Shown: positions 11,288-24,035 of the stretch, in pieces
How positions within the stretch are numbered: position 1 is the stretch's first letter
Layout of the letters: each line of letters opens with the position of its first letter
NCBI RefSeq assembly: GCF_019393635.1
Contig: NC_057861.1
Coordinates: forward strand, 57,301,532-57,365,531
Direction of reading: 5' to 3'
Length of the DNA: 64,000 bases
Source: Dromiciops gliroides
Lineage: Eukaryota; Chordata; Mammalia; Microbiotheria; Microbiotheriidae
The notes under the pieces: generated by a model
Seen by the model: the letters and a program-made list of their open reading frames with translations, nothing else
Told to the model about the DNA's origin: nothing
Database searches by the model: none
Program-made: the position numbers and the translations under genes

Positions 11288-11385
11288 ATGAAATGTGAGA
11301 GCTGGGAGGGCGATGAGAACATGGGATGACAGAGCTGGAAGGGCCCTTAGAACATAGAATGAATGGACCTTAGAAAACAAGATGA
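11288..11385 (-). repeat. Short 33-bp-type array
   Basis: There are about three decayed units of the shared minisatellite in complement orientation (GAGAGCTGGGAGGGC, GACAGAGCTGGAAGGGCCCT). Confidence 0.7.
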
Positions 11386-11534
11386 TTCAGAGAGGGCTAG
11401 AATAGAGGTCCCTTTACTTAGAAGACCTCCAATGAGTTTTCAGAGAGGCAGAACAGCCTAATGGATAGGGCTGTATACTTGGGTTCAAATCCTAGGTCAG
11501 ACACTTAAAAATGTGATGCATCTAGGTTAAGAAG

Positions 11535-11680
11535 AAGAGCAATTGAATGGGAAAAAAAATCTTCAGTTTCAAATTTTTCAGATAAGGTTTTAATGTCTAA
11601 GACATATAGACTATACATATGTATGTATATACATACATATACACACATATGTAGATATATAGATTATATAGCTCGCTCGG

Positions 11681-11753
<73 letters not shown>

Positions 11754-12075
11754 TAAAAAAAGACCAAAAAGTTCCTCCAATAGATAAGGAGTCAAAGATG
11801 AATAAAAATTTTTCAGAAAAATTACAAACTAACAACCACCATAAAATAAAGAATGTTTCAAATCACTAACAATTAGAGAAATGCAAATCAGTACAACCTT
11901 GAGGTTTTGCCTCACACCCAGCAAATTGGCAGAGATGACAAAAAAGATGGAAAAGATCCATTGTTGGTGGAGTTATGAAGCAGCAGGACCATTTTGGAAA
12001 TCAAATCAGAATTATGCAAATAAAGTAACTAAAATGCCCACAGAGATTTCACTACTAGGTACATACCAAAAGGAG
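11535..12075 (+). mobile_element. L1 ORF2 fragment split by simple repeats
   Basis: AGAGAAATGCAAATCAGTAC, then TTTGCCTCACACCCAGCAAA and TTGTTGGTGGAGTTATGAAG, resemble the 3' part of L1 ORF2 (compare the human CACACCAGT region). TA and TC repeats at 11600-11750 interrupt it. Confidence 0.75.
11680..11750 (+). repeat. (TC)n(TA)n microsatellite
   Basis: A TC run of about 19 units passes directly into a TA run of about 13 units. Confidence 0.95.
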
Positions 12076-12579
12076 GCCCTGCATAAGAAACTTGATAGCA
12101 GCACTTTGGCAGGGGGGGGGGGGAGAGAAGAGAATCCATCATCAGGGGGACATAAGATGGAGGTGGGGGTTCTAGCTACAGATGATACTCTGGGAACATA
12201 GAGACTAAAGGATGTTTATTTTCTTCCCTAGAGCCTGCCCCAGTAGTGCCCCCTTTCTGGGAGGGAGCTGCTTAACAACCCACCTGCAGTGCAATGTTGT
12301 CAGCTAGAGACTTGAATACATCAAGGGCAGCTGGATGATCTCTTACTGTCTTCTCAAGAGATGTTGGCCAGTATTTATTAGGATCTTGGGTACCCATTCC
12401 CTACTAGTGACTTTCATTCTGTACTTTCTAGTCCAAAGATTGTTCTCCTTAGCAGAAAATGCCAAGGCAAAATAAAAAAATCGGTCTTCCTCATGGCCAC
12501 TACCATCTTCCATTCACTTCAAGCAGAGTTCCCATCTATTCTCTCTTTGAGCCTCTAGAGTTTCCCTAATATACCTAAT

Positions 12580-12701
12580 ACACACACACACACACACGTA
12601 TGTATATATTCACATAACATAATATAATAACAATATACCATGTGTGTATATGTACATATATACACATACATACACTTTTAAATACATACATACGCGCGCG
12701 C

Positions 12702-12735
<34 letters not shown>
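12580..12735 (+). repeat. CA, TA, CG and GT alternating tract
   Basis: Alternating purine-pyrimidine DNA that ends with CGCGCGCGCGCG passing directly into a long GT run at about 12692-12735. Confidence 0.95.
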
Positions 12736-12737
<2 letters not shown>

Positions 12738-12814
12738 CCTCAACATTTTCATCCTTGTCTAGGAAATGGGAACCCTCTCCATCTTATTGAACCATGTGAC
12801 ATTCCGGAAAGATG

Positions 12815-12975
12815 ACTGGCTCCAGAGTTTAACTCTGTCCATTTCCTACTTCTGTGACCTTGGGCAAATGACTTCTTCTCCTTGGACTTTAGTTCCCTCA
12901 TATGTAAATAAAGCGGGGGGAGTGACAGAAGGTCTCCAAGGTCTCTTCTTGCTCTAAATCTAAGCTCCTATGATG
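12815..12975 (+). repeat. MIR-like fragment
   Basis: CTTCTGTGACCTTGGGCAAA is followed by AGTTCCCTCATATGTAAATA and an AAGGTCTCTTCTTGCTCTAA tail. Confidence 0.65.
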
Positions 12976-13155
12976 GTAGATATGAAGTTTGACAACCCTG
13001 AAAGAGAGAAACTCTGATTCAGGTAAGGACTAACCATGATTCCCCTTGACAGAGAGGTAGTGGATTCAGGGGACAGAAAAAGACCCATCTTTTTTGGACA
13101 TGGCCAATTTAAAAAGTGTATTTTGCTTGGCTCTCCATTATTTGTTTATATTCTT

Positions 13156-13200
13156 TTGGGGGGGTGAGGGAGGGCAGGGCAATGAGGGTTAAGTGACCCC
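13156..13200 (-). mobile_element. SINE fragment
   Basis: Only GCAGGGCAATGAGGGTTAAG, the complement of a SINE 3' part, is left next to a C/G run. Confidence 0.6.
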
Positions 13201-13914
13201 CCCCATTATTTGTTACAAGGGTTTTGTTCTTCCTTTTTTCCCCATGGTGGGGGGAAAGAGGAAAAATAAATTTTTGTTAACTGAAAACAATTTAACTTGA
13301 TTTAAAAGTCTGAGAAGAAGTCCTGCCCTTAGCTTGTCTCCAGGGATAGTGGAATAGTGAACAGGTACAGAGAAAGAAAAGATCAAGGAGCTATATAGCC
13401 TTTATTGATCTCAGCTCATAGGACTTCAAGCTAGGAAGGTCCTTTGAGATTGTCTTATTTGAAATGAGAAAAGAGAAGTGGCTTACCCAAGGTGACATAG
13501 GTACTAAGCATCGGGGCCAAGAATCAAAACTAGGTCCTCTGACTTCAAAACCAGTGCTTTCTGCCCCACACTACCCTGTCCCTTGTGTATATTTCCAAAG
13601 CAGAGTCACAGAGCTGAGAGCTCTTCTTTTAGAAGACAGATGCCAATTGCATGCAAATATTCCGAGGCCCTCTAACATCACATACAGGACCACATGGGGA
13701 CTTCCCATAGAAGACCCCCTTAGCTAGTGAAGGAAAGCTATGAAAAGCCAATGCTATGAGACACTTATGACCCAACAGTGCTTCCATTCTACCCCTACCC
13801 TCCTTCCTGTACTATCTAAATCTCGCCCACAGAGGAGACCTCTTCTGACCTAAAGCAGGAGCTCCCATCTTAGGGAAGCCTTTCCCTGACTACCCCACCC
13901 CACCCTATCCTCTG

Positions 13915-14380
13915 GCAATCAACTAACAAACAGTTATTAAGCACCTACTATGTGCCAGACATTGTGCTAGGTGCTAAAGACACAAATATAATGAATTAAA
14001 CAATCTCTACTCTCAAAGAATTTATACTCTGATGGAGAAGACAGGGATATGTGTATGTGATATATATACACACACACACAGAGAATATACATAGAGAGAA
14101 AAATACAAATAGAGAAATATACATAGAGAAAAAATACAAATCAAGTTGAAAATAGTTAAATGCAAGGTGGTTTGGGAGGGAGAATGGGTACAAACAGTGG
14201 GGGGAATCAGAAAAGGCTTCATGCAAAAGGTTATGCTTGAGATGTGTCCTCCAAGAAGAGGGATCCTTTGAGGCCAGAATGAGGAAGGAGACACAGGGGA
14301 AAGCCAGGCAAAGGCATAGAGACAGGAGATGGAGGGCCATTGGTAAGTGACCGAGAGAAGCCAGACATGACTGGGTCACA
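13915..14380 (+). repeat. Old dispersed repeat (unnamed family)
   Basis: AAGCACCTACTATGTGCCAG followed by GCTAGGTGCTAAAGACACAA and a body containing AGAAAAGGCTTCATGCAAAA recurs elsewhere (55420-55860 and 61210-61480, with weaker copies near 6965, 9180, 37446 and 50600). I do not recognise the family name. Confidence 0.6.
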
Positions 14381-14947
14381 GACTGTGGGAAAAGGAATAA
14401 GGTGTTTTGTGACCAGAAAGAAATTGGAAGTCAGGCTGTCACAGGCTAAAGAGGGGCTAAGCAGCCGTTATCCTAGAGGCAACAGGGAATCCCCCATTGA
14501 CTAGGGGAGGGATTGGTCAGATGTGGGTTTAAGGAAGTCACTTTAGCAGCTGATTGGAGGATGGATGAGAATAGGGAGGGGGCAGAGGCAGGAGAATGGA
14601 TCAGGGGGACCTGGGGAGGTGATGAGAGCCTGAAGTAGGTGAGCAGGGAGAAGGGAAGGGATGCTAGCTTGGTGTGTTGCTTCAGTGTGAGAAAACTGTT
14701 TTCTCTTATCCTCTGCTCCACCTGCTTACTGCATATTTCCAATACTAAACTGTGACTCAGTTCCTGAAGACTGGGGCCTGAGTCTTGGACATTCGTCTTC
14801 CCTAGAGTACCTTGTGCAAAGAGGGGACTGATTTGAATCAGCATGAGCAGATGGATGGACAAGTCACAGCCATGATGACGTGGTCCTAGGAAGGTTTCCC
14901 TCTTCCTGATGGGCAGAGAGGGAAGCCTATGAGCTCCTCTTATCTAT

Positions 14948-15250
14948 GACATTCTGTTCTAAGGGCCCTCCCAGCTCTGACATTCCAGGTTCTAAGGGCC
15001 CTCCCACCTCTGATATCCTGAGTTCTAGGGGCCCTCCCAGCCCTGACATGCTGTGTTCTAAGGGCCCTCCCACCTCTGATATCCTGAGTTCTAGGGGCCC
15101 TCCCAGCTCTGACACCCTGTGTTCTAAGGGCCTTCCCAGCTCTGACCTTCTGCGTTATAAGGTTCCTTACAGCTCAAACCACCTCTGTTCTGATGTCCTC
15201 AGTTCTGACAAATCATGGTTTAAGGGCGCTCCCAGCTCTGAGTGGCTTGG
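14948..15250 (+). repeat. 33-bp minisatellite
   Basis: About nine units of TTCTAAGGGCCCTCCCAGCT type, the last three decayed. Alternating variants (TCTGACATTCC, TCTGATATCCTG) hint at an earlier double unit. It is open in frame on both strands. Confidence 0.93.
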
Positions 15251-15689
15251 ATTCTGTGCTTCTCTGAACGTGTGAAGTCCACCACACAGAAAGGGAACAA
15301 CACTGCCGCATATCTCCAGAGAAGACTAAGCAGCTTTGGCGGCAGACCCTTTGAGGTTATCCTTGGCAAGCTGCCTGACCAAGCCTGGCTGAGAACCACA
15401 CTCTAAAGGGGAGAACTGCCCTGGGATCCTGCGATGGATGCCTTCTGCATGCTGGCACACTGAGGAAGTGGAGAGACGCAAGCCCACAGGAAGGAAGGAA
15501 GAGCATTTCCCGGCCCCCAGCCTCAAGAAAAAAGGAAGGGGCCTCCTCTGTGGGCCCATACATCGGCTCTTTCCTCCACACGCTCCCAGAAAGTGCTTAA
15601 ATGAAGTCAGAAAACCACGGGGGAAGAACTGTGTGGAGCACAGTGGTGGGCAGAGAAGGATGGGGACATGGGATGGGCACGGAAAGTCT

Positions 15690-16120
15690 TTCAAAACTCT
15701 GCCTGCATCACAACTTTCTAGATCGCCCGACCCGTCATTCTACTTTATTCACTCTACATTCTGGCCAGCCCAGCCTACTGACTCTTCCTAGAACCTTCCA
15801 TCCCACTTCTGCACATCTGCACAGGTTGTCCCCTAATTCCTGGAAATGTGCTCCTTCCCTCTGGACCCCCTCCCTTGGAATCCTTAGCCAGAATCCCTCC
15901 AGCCTCAGTTTCAGCATAAGCCTTGCCCGATTCCTCTGCTGGTCAGTGCCCTCCCCATCCTCAGATTTTCTTGTACTTAATTATCCAAGTAAATGCTGAA
16001 ACCCCCAGGTGAATGTCGACTTCTTAATCAGCACCTGCTGATTTGGAATTTCTACCTTGAAATCCCTGATACGGAGCATTGGGCCTGGTCTACACAGTAG
16101 GCAAACACTTAGTTAAATGC
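15690..16120 (+). mobile_element. Probable L2 fragment
   Basis: It is pyrimidine-rich 3' L2-like sequence (CATTCTGGCCAGCCCAGCCT, AGAACCTTCCATCCCACTTC) without a clear 3' end. Confidence 0.45.
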
Positions 16121-16995
16121 TGCTGGTTTGAATGAAGGGCACAATTTTCGTGGACTTATGTCATGATGAGATCTTAGGAGATGTTCCAGGTCTGCCTCCC
16201 CTCCCTGGCTGTCTCTTTAAGCCACTCCAGATCTGCTTGGTTAGATCTCTGGTCCAACTGACATCTAATGTGTGTGTGTGTGTGTACATACATCTATATG
16301 TATATATGTATATATCTATATTTATTCTGCTTTAAAGTTGGCAAAGCAATTTCCACCATCGCATTTGAGCTTCTGGATTTTATTATGATCATTTTAGGCT
16401 TTGAGAAATGACTTGCCCCGGTCACAGAGTTAGGAAGTGCCTATGGTCAGATTAGAACCCAAATCCTCCTGACTCTAAATTCAAAAGGCCAGCTGGTCCA
16501 CCACTCATGCATGGGTCAGTTCTGGCTCTCACAGCGATAGCTAATCACCCTGGATTCCTGGCCCAAACAAGGTGTTTTCTAACAAACTGAGTCACTGGGT
16601 TCTACCAGCAGGGACCTAATTATTATTAATGACATCTTCCAATTCTCTGGAGCATTACTGTTTACAAAATGTTCTTACAATCACCTTGCAAGGTGATTAT
16701 TAGCCTTATTCTCCAGATAAAGAAATTAAGGACCAAAAAAAGGGCAATGACTTACCCAAGGTCATATTACGGTCAATATACAAAGAGTCAAACCTTGTGA
16801 CTTTCTCTTTGATCCATGCCACCACCTAACAAAGCAGAAGACTCCCTCAAAGTCAGAGGAAATGGGGCTAGGAGTCAAAAAAATACCTGGGTTCTCATCC
16901 TGGGTGTGCCACTAAGAGTCTATGAGGCTCTAGACAGGTCTATGAGCCTCAGTGCTTTCTTCATTTGTGAAATGAAGTGCTGGATTCAGAGATCA

Positions 16996-17152
16996 ATAAG
17001 TTCCCTCAGCTCTGACATTCTCTGTTCTAAGGGCCCTCCCAGTCCTGACATTCCGGGTTCTAAGGGCCTTCTCAGCTCTGGCATTCTGGGTTGTAAGGGT
17101 CCTCCCAGCCCTGACATCCTGGGTTCTAAGGGCCCTCCCAGCCCTGACATTG
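16996..17152 (+). repeat. 33-bp minisatellite
   Basis: There are about five units: GTTCTAAGGGCCCTCCCAGT and variants. Confidence 0.9.
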
Positions 17153-18029
17153 TGCTATGGTTAACCAAGAGTTTCTCTAGCACATTTAAAGGTTCTGGGC
17201 TGTCTTTGGAAACCATACAAAATGTCTCTCAGATTCAGGCTCAGAAATATCCCCAAAGCAAAAGAACTCGAGGCCTCCTTCTGTACCAGGGACCAGAAGC
17301 TGGGGCAAAGAGGAGTGACCTGGAGGGCGGGAAAGGCCGAGGCTAAGTCCCTGGCCATGCCTCTCTAGTCACCTAGCAGAGGGATCGGGGTGGGGAAGGG
17401 ACAAACCAACAGGTCCTGCCAACTTACATCTGCTGTCCCTGAAATGGGGACTCACTGTGGGGCAGGCCAGCCCCTGACTCAATGCCAAGGAGGGCAGCCA
17501 AGCTGCCTTGTTCAGGGAAGGCCAGACACTGGCCTGGTCCCAGGCACCTTTCCTGACCCCATTGCTAAGGTCACTGTTTCCTAATGAGAAGGGAATCCCC
17601 TCTAAGTGGGGCTCTGTGGCCCGAGGGCTACAGAACTCCCAGGGAAGCATTGTTGGTTAGGGGACAGCTAGCAGAATCATGCAGGGGTGAGCAGGGCTGC
17701 CCTCCATTGCCTCCTTACCCTAAACCCACTCGAGGCTTGGTCCCTTTTCAAAATCTCTAATGCACTGAATAGCTACCATTTATTGGCACTTCAAGGTTTT
17801 ACAAATATTATATCCTTTGATCCTCAAAACAGTGCTGGGAGGTAGAGGCTATTATTATTATTATTCCCATTTTACAGATGGGGAAACTGAGGCAGGCAGA
17901 GAGGTTAAGTTAGATTCTCTGTTTTTGTGTGTGGATCTAACCTCCCAAACTCAACATTCTCAACTGTTCTCTGTCTTCCTCACAGTCAGCTGAGCTGGGC
18001 CCTTGGGAGAGTACAGAGAAACCCAACGG

Positions 18030-18230
18030 AAAAGTGGCATCTTTTAATGTATAGGAGACAGGATCCTGGATTTGGGAGTCTGGAAGACCTGAATTCGAAT
18101 CCTGCTCTGAGGCCCTTACTAGCTTGTGGGACTTTGGATAGATCCACAGGATTGCTCTGTGCCTCAGTTTCCCCATCTGAGGGGATCTGGTGACCTTTTA
18201 GGAACCCTCCAACTCTATGACCCAATAAAT
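18030..18230 (+). repeat. MIR-like fragment
   Basis: GAATTCGAATCCTGCTCTGA is followed by GTGCCTCAGTTTCCCCATCT and a short CCCTCCAACTCTATGACC tail. Confidence 0.65.
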
Positions 18231-18504
18231 GTTTGTGGACAGATCCTGTTGTGGATTCAGAATGCCCCTGATCCTCAGCGGCTGTGAGATACTGAGGATG
18301 TGGCATCCTGTGCATGGTACGTCCTATGCTGGGGGATATGGATGGTCCTGGAGGCCCCACACCCTTCCTCCCCTGCCAGTCACGGAGGATGGAATAAGGC
18401 GGCACATTCTGTACAGTTTGTAAATGACCCTTGTGTGGTCCAAGGGCAGGTACTATTGTCCTCATTTTATGGATAAGGAAATTAAGTCACAAACAGGTTT
18501 AGGG

Positions 18505-18658
18505 GGGCAGCTAGGTAGTGCAGTGAATAAAGCACCGGCCCTGGATTCAGGAGGACCTGAGTTCAAATCCGGCCTCAGACACTTGACCCTTACTAGCTGT
18601 GTGACCCTGGGCAAGTCACTTAACCCCCATTGCCCCACAAAAAACAAAAAACGCAAAA
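18505..18658 (+). mobile_element. WSINE1-type SINE
   Basis: GGTTTAGGG flanks it at 18496-18504 and 18659-18667. The tail is ACAAAAAACAAAAAACGCAAAA. Confidence 0.9.
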
Positions 18659-18734
18659 GGGTTTAGGGGTAGAGTAGAGAGGAGAAACTTAGGCAGCTCA
18701 AGGTCCAGCGCTCTCACTGTCTCACAAAGAACAA

Positions 18735-18910
18735 GTTTTGCCTCTGGAATCAGAAGACCTGGGTTCAAATTCTGCCTATGACACTAACTACCTAGCTGGC
18801 CCCGGGCAAGTCACAATCTCCCTGGGCCTCCTTTGTAAAAGGAGGGGGTTTGCCTAGACGGCCCCTGAGAAGAGATTCCCCCTCCCACCTCAGAACACTT
18901 TTCCAGCTCT
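18735..18910 (+). repeat. MIR-like fragment
   Basis: CTGGGTTCAAATTCTGCCTA is followed by CCCCGGGCAAGTCACAATCT. Confidence 0.6.
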
Positions 18911-19795
18911 CCCAATGACTCATGGAGCTCTGTGCCTCAGTTTCTCCATGGGGAGGAGGATCAACTCCACTCAAAGGCCAGGGCTTCTAAGGATTTACAA
19001 AGCCTGCTATTTTTCATTCTGCCCCACTGGACTCTCCCCATTAGGCCTTCAGCTCTGGGGCCTCCCGGGGTCAGGCCACTGGCTGCCCCCAGCCCAGGGT
19101 CCAAACTCAAAAGCACCAGGGCTGGTGGGAGGGCAGGGAGGAGCAGGGGCCCCTCAGCCCCTAGGGCTTCAAGCCCCACCCCTCTCAGCGCCCTATGACT
19201 CCAGCTGGGAGGCCACTTTCAATGGCCACATTAGTTACCGTTTAACCCCATGACCCTCAATTGTCCTCTGTCTGCAAGGCCCCAGAGAGAGAGAAATGGA
19301 TGACTAGGGGCCCCTCCTCCTGCCATTGGGGCACTTACAGGGAGGGGGGAGCCCCCCACGTGTCGGGTCAATCACGGAGAATGCACACGTGTGTGTGGAT
19401 GCTATCTCACTGGCTCTGACCCACCTATGCCACCCCTCCCCACCAACAGGCTCGATTTCCCTGCCATCTGACGCCAGACCGTCCCAAGTCTGTGATCTCC
19501 CTGTAAGCCTCTCCCTGTTCACCCACCCCCTGTTCACCCACCACAAGGCTCTCCGCCCTGCTGGGAGTCTCTTTGGGAATAGACCCTGGGGTTCATGAGC
19601 ACGGAGGTTACTGAAACCCAGGTCTCCTTTCATAGCACCTGGGACTCCAGGGCAGGCAAGGGGACCTTGAAGAGAATTTATTCCATCTCCCTCTATGAAG
19701 ATCAGAGCTGTTAATGACTTACCCAAGGGTCACTCAACACATTGGGATGAAAAGTCATTTTAACTCTGATAGAATTATTAGAACTGGAAGGGACT

Positions 19796-19980
19796 GGGGC
19801 AGCTAGGTGGTGCAGAGGATAGAGCACCGTCCCTGGAGTCAGGAGGACCTGAGTTCAAATCTGGCCTCAGACACTTGACACTTACTAGCTGTGTGACCCT
19901 GGGCAAGTCACTTAACCCCAAATGCCTCACCAAAAAAAAAAAAGAGAGAGAGAGAGAGAGAGAATGAGAGAATAAAAGAT
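19796..19980 (+). mobile_element. WSINE1-type SINE with (GA)n after the A tail
   Basis: CTGGAAGGGACT flanks it at 19784-19795 and 19981-19992. The A tail has grown a GA microsatellite. Confidence 0.88.
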
Positions 19981-20649
19981 CTGGAAGGGACTCAAGAGAA
20001 CATACTAGTCCAATCTGCCAGATGGAACAGGATCAGAAAAGGTTAGACCCTTGCCCAGAGTCACACAGCAAATTGAAATCCAAGCCATGGCAATTCAGAG
20101 ATCGCCTAAGCCACCCGGGCCATTTCTACAGATAACCTATGGCTGAAGCAGGAGTAGAACCCAGGCCTGCTGACACCCAGCCAGAGGTCCTTCCCACCAA
20201 ATGACGGCCTTCACTGGGATTGGATTCTGGAGTTCTTCTGTCCTCCCAAGCACCAGCCTGCCTACCTCTGACTTCACCACCAATCCCCTGGCCTGCTTCC
20301 TCTGTACCCTGAGTCCCCTGGGGAAAAAACTTCCTAGAATCACTTGGATTGGTCCCATTTTTCAGATGAGAAAACTGAGGCCCAGAAAGTGGAGTGAGAC
20401 TTGTCCAAGGTCCTAAGGGTAGCAAGTAGCCAAGCCAGGCTTTGAACCAAGGTCCAAATCTCCTCCTTCCCATGGGGGCATCTTCGCATCCCAGCTGGGG
20501 GTGGGGTGGGGCTCCCCATGCTTTGGGTACCAAGATGGATGCTCTTCCCAGGAGGCAGGGGGAGGCTGTGCCCACCTGGGGGCCTGGGTCAATGCCCATT
20601 CAGTTGTGCTTGCTGCGACCCCATCCAGGGAGTTCAGCCCCAACAGCTG

Positions 20650-20960
20650 CCGCAGAGTCTGTAAGCTTTCCTGTTTTATTTTCTAAAGGTCACAGGGCTG
20701 GGGGAGGAGGCGGGGACCGTGACAAAGGACGGCTGGGTTAATCTGTCCTGAAGCCCAAATCCGATGCAAAATCATTTACTGGCGGGACTCGATTTTCCAA
20801 ACAAACCTGCGTTCGTTATGGCTAATGGTTAACAGATTTCATCATAAACTTTGGTCTCATGGTAGGGGAGAAATTATAATTAGAATCAAATTATCATCAG
20901 GAGCCAATTGTTTCTTTAGTGGAGGGTAGAAAACACAGGGCCAGGTGCACACGCGGCCTA
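20650..20960. promoter_or_regulatory. Candidate conserved non-coding element
   Basis: This is a non-repetitive, AT-richer stretch in GC-rich surroundings, with many homeodomain-like TAAT/ATTA motifs (GGTTAATCTG, GGCTAATGGTTAACAG, AAATTATAATTAGAATC). It has no SINE, L1 or L2 similarity and no coding frame. Confidence 0.35.
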
Positions 20961-22824
20961 CAGGTGCACTTGGGAGGCAGGAGACATGGGCGTGGGGACC
21001 CCCACGAGCACGTCACCAGAGATGCAGCCACATGAGCACAACCTGCATGTGCACAGGAATAGCTGGGGGTGGGGGGAGATGCCCAGGAGCAAGCATTCTG
21101 AGTACCGGCCACCCATGCAAACACCCACCACTGGGCCTGCAGCAGCTCTGCCTCAGACACGTCCAACCATCCCCAAAGATGAGAAAGCTGGGGACTGTGA
21201 CCACAAGAAACAGAGAATCTCTGTCAGGACAGCTGGGTTCAGGGCTTGGCTCTGTTATCCACATGCTATCTGACTCAGGGAAAGTCCTTTATCCCTCCTG
21301 ACCCTCGGTTTCCTCAGTTGCACACGGATGTGCAGATGTGTGCAGAGACAGCACAGTTATGCCTGCAGAATGCTGCTTTGGCTGTTAGTTGTGCAATTCT
21401 GGGCAAGTCTGCCCCGATTTTCCTCATCTGTAAAATCAGGCTAAGAAACAGAACCATGCTGTTTACCCTCCTCTCCTCCCCCAACCAGTTGCTGTGAGGA
21501 TCAAAAACCCTAAAGCGCTATATAAATTCTACCTGTCATTATTCTTCTTAAAGGGAGCCAGCCATCTGCACAAGCAGGCACATGTATATGACACGGCCCA
21601 ATTACTGGCACACACACATGTACACAGCCATGCCCGTGCATCCCTACACACAGGCACCAGTGAGCACAGGCCACACCCAACGGCAGGGACACACACACAT
21701 ATATGTGCACACACCACTTCAGAGCTGACAATTCTGTTCTCTGAGATGTCCAACTTCTCTCTGGGCACCCCAGTTTAAGCCAACAGTCCCAAATGATCAA
21801 AGCCCACTGAGCAGACCTCAGCATGGCCTATCCAGAGAGCTATGCCCCTCGGGGGGGGGAGGACAATGGTAGCCAAGGGGCCAGGCTGGGGGGGGGGGGC
21901 TTCTGCCCCCAGGGTTTCCCCCTCTGGAGAATGAAGGTGTACCCCCACCCCCTTCCCAGGCTAGGATAAAGGTATCAGTCCAGTGTTCTTCCCATGGGTT
22001 GATCCCAAGTGGTGGCAGCAGTGGCTTTCTGTTATTAGAAAGCATGGGGAGGGGCCAGGGCTGGTTGGCATAGGCCCCAAGGGAGTCGGCCAGAGGCCAG
22101 CGTGGCGGCAGGTGACACAGTAACCTTGGGGAGGGCTCGAGCCAGGCAAGGGAGGGAGGGCGGGCGGGCAGGCGGGCCCCAGCTTTTTCCTGCACTGACT
22201 CAGCCTGGGCAGCCAGACCCACTGGAGGCCTTGGGAAAAAATATCCCCTGGGGCAGTCAGGGAAGTATTCACACCCACTTGCATTTCAAACCAACCTCCT
22301 GCCCACCTGGGTGTCTTCCAGAGAAAGAGTCAGAGATGGAGAGAAAAGAAATGGGGTTGGGTGGACATCAGGAGAAGACAAAGGGACAGACAGAAAGTAA
22401 TTTTTTTTTGCTGGGGGGAGTAGGCATGATGTCCACCTCTCCAGAGGGCTCTGGCAGGAGGCCACCAGACATAGAGGGTAGGGACAGGGCCATCCTCAGC
22501 TGGAGGCCCAGCAGGCCATGAGAGTCTGGTCCTGGGGAGAGATCAATGAAGAGAGGCTGAAGGTCTCCTCTCCACCTCCATGCTGAGGGGCAGCAAGATG
22601 CTGGTAGCCCCTTCCCCCAATCAACTACATGTGGGCTATGGCAGGACTCAGCTGCACAGGGCAGGTGGGGAGGGAGGATGTAGCTGGAGAGGGGAAGGGG
22701 CAGAATGAGGAGCCAGGACTGTGGGCGCCCAGATCTCTCCCCCCTAAGCAGCTCCGTGTCTCAGCCCGGCACCTCTTGGACTCCAATTCACTGCACTTTT
22801 AGTAAGAGAGCAGGGGAGGGAAGA

Positions 22825-23060
22825 AACATGCATAGAACCAAGAGGGTCAGAGCTGGGAGGGCCCTTAGAACCCAGAAGGTCAGAGCTGGGAGGGACCTTA
22901 GAGAAGAGAACATGAGAGCTGGGAGGAAAATTAGGACACAGAATGTCAGGCCTGGGTAAGACCTTCACAACAGAGTCCAAACTGGGAAAGGCCACAGAAA
23001 ATAGAATGAGAAAGTTGGGATGGAACTTAAAACAAAATGTGGAAGTTCAGAGGGACCTCA
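22825..23060 (-). repeat. 33-bp-type minisatellite
   Basis: There are three clear units (GGTCAGAGCTGGGAGGGCCC, then TTAGAACCCAGAA) followed by three or four decayed units. Confidence 0.88.
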
Positions 23061-23744
23061 GAGATCACTGAATCCAACCCTCTCCTTTTACAGCTGAGGA
23101 AACTGAGGCCCAGTGAGAGAAGTGGACATGAAGCAGCAGAGCTGGGGCTAGAACTGAGGCCCTCCGCCTCAATTCACCTTTGGGAATAGAAGAGAGGAGA
23201 GGATGGGAGGGAAGGCCCTTCTCAGCTCAGCCACGCAATGATTGTTCTGGGCTTTGGAAGTCAAGAGGGATTCGGTCTTTTTACTGCAGGTGAATCAGTC
23301 CCTAAAATGCCCCCTGAGCCCCCTCTTCCCGAAAGGGATCTCAAAGCACTTTCTGATCGTGAGTGCACAATCACTATGGATGGGCCTCAGAAGAGAATGA
23401 ATTCCCAAGGGAAACAGGCCCCATCCGACCCCATTGGAAAGAGGAAGTGGCGCGCTCGCTCGGGTTCTGATTGAAAGCTGGCCTTCTGGAGGAGCTCAAA
23501 ATAGAAATCAGGAATCCTGGCCTTTCACCCAACCGGCCCCACCTGCTCAAACCTCCTGTCAGCAGTCCAGCCAGGGGCTTCTCGCTTCTCATCAAGAACT
23601 AAAGAGAACCACCACCTGGCCCAGCTGAGCAAGACCGAGAAAGCAGCAGGTGGAGGCACACACCCCTCAGGAAGAGGGAGGGACCTTCACCCCAAACTTA
23701 CCTGCTACTGTTAATCAGGGGCCCTCGATCTGGGGACAGAGGGC

Positions 23745-24035
23745 CACTTGTTAGAACTGAGAAGGTACTTAGAACAGAGATGTAGAATACTGAATGTCAG
23801 GGCAGAAGGTCAGAACCAGGAGGGCTCTTAGAACCCTGAATGTCAGAGCTGGGAGGGGCCCTTAGAACCTAGAATGTCAGAACCAGGAGGGCTCTTAGAA
23901 CCCCGAATGTTAGGGCTGGAAGGTCCCTTAGAACACTGAATGTCAGAGCTGGAACAGCCCTTAGAACCCAAAAGGTCAGATCAGGGAGGGTCCTTAGAAC
24001 CCAGGATGCCAGAGCAGGGAGGGCCCTTAGAGATT
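23745..24035 (-). repeat. 33-bp-type minisatellite
   Basis: About nine units in complement orientation, with variant AACCAGGAGGGCTCTTAGAA alternating with the standard unit. Confidence 0.88.
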
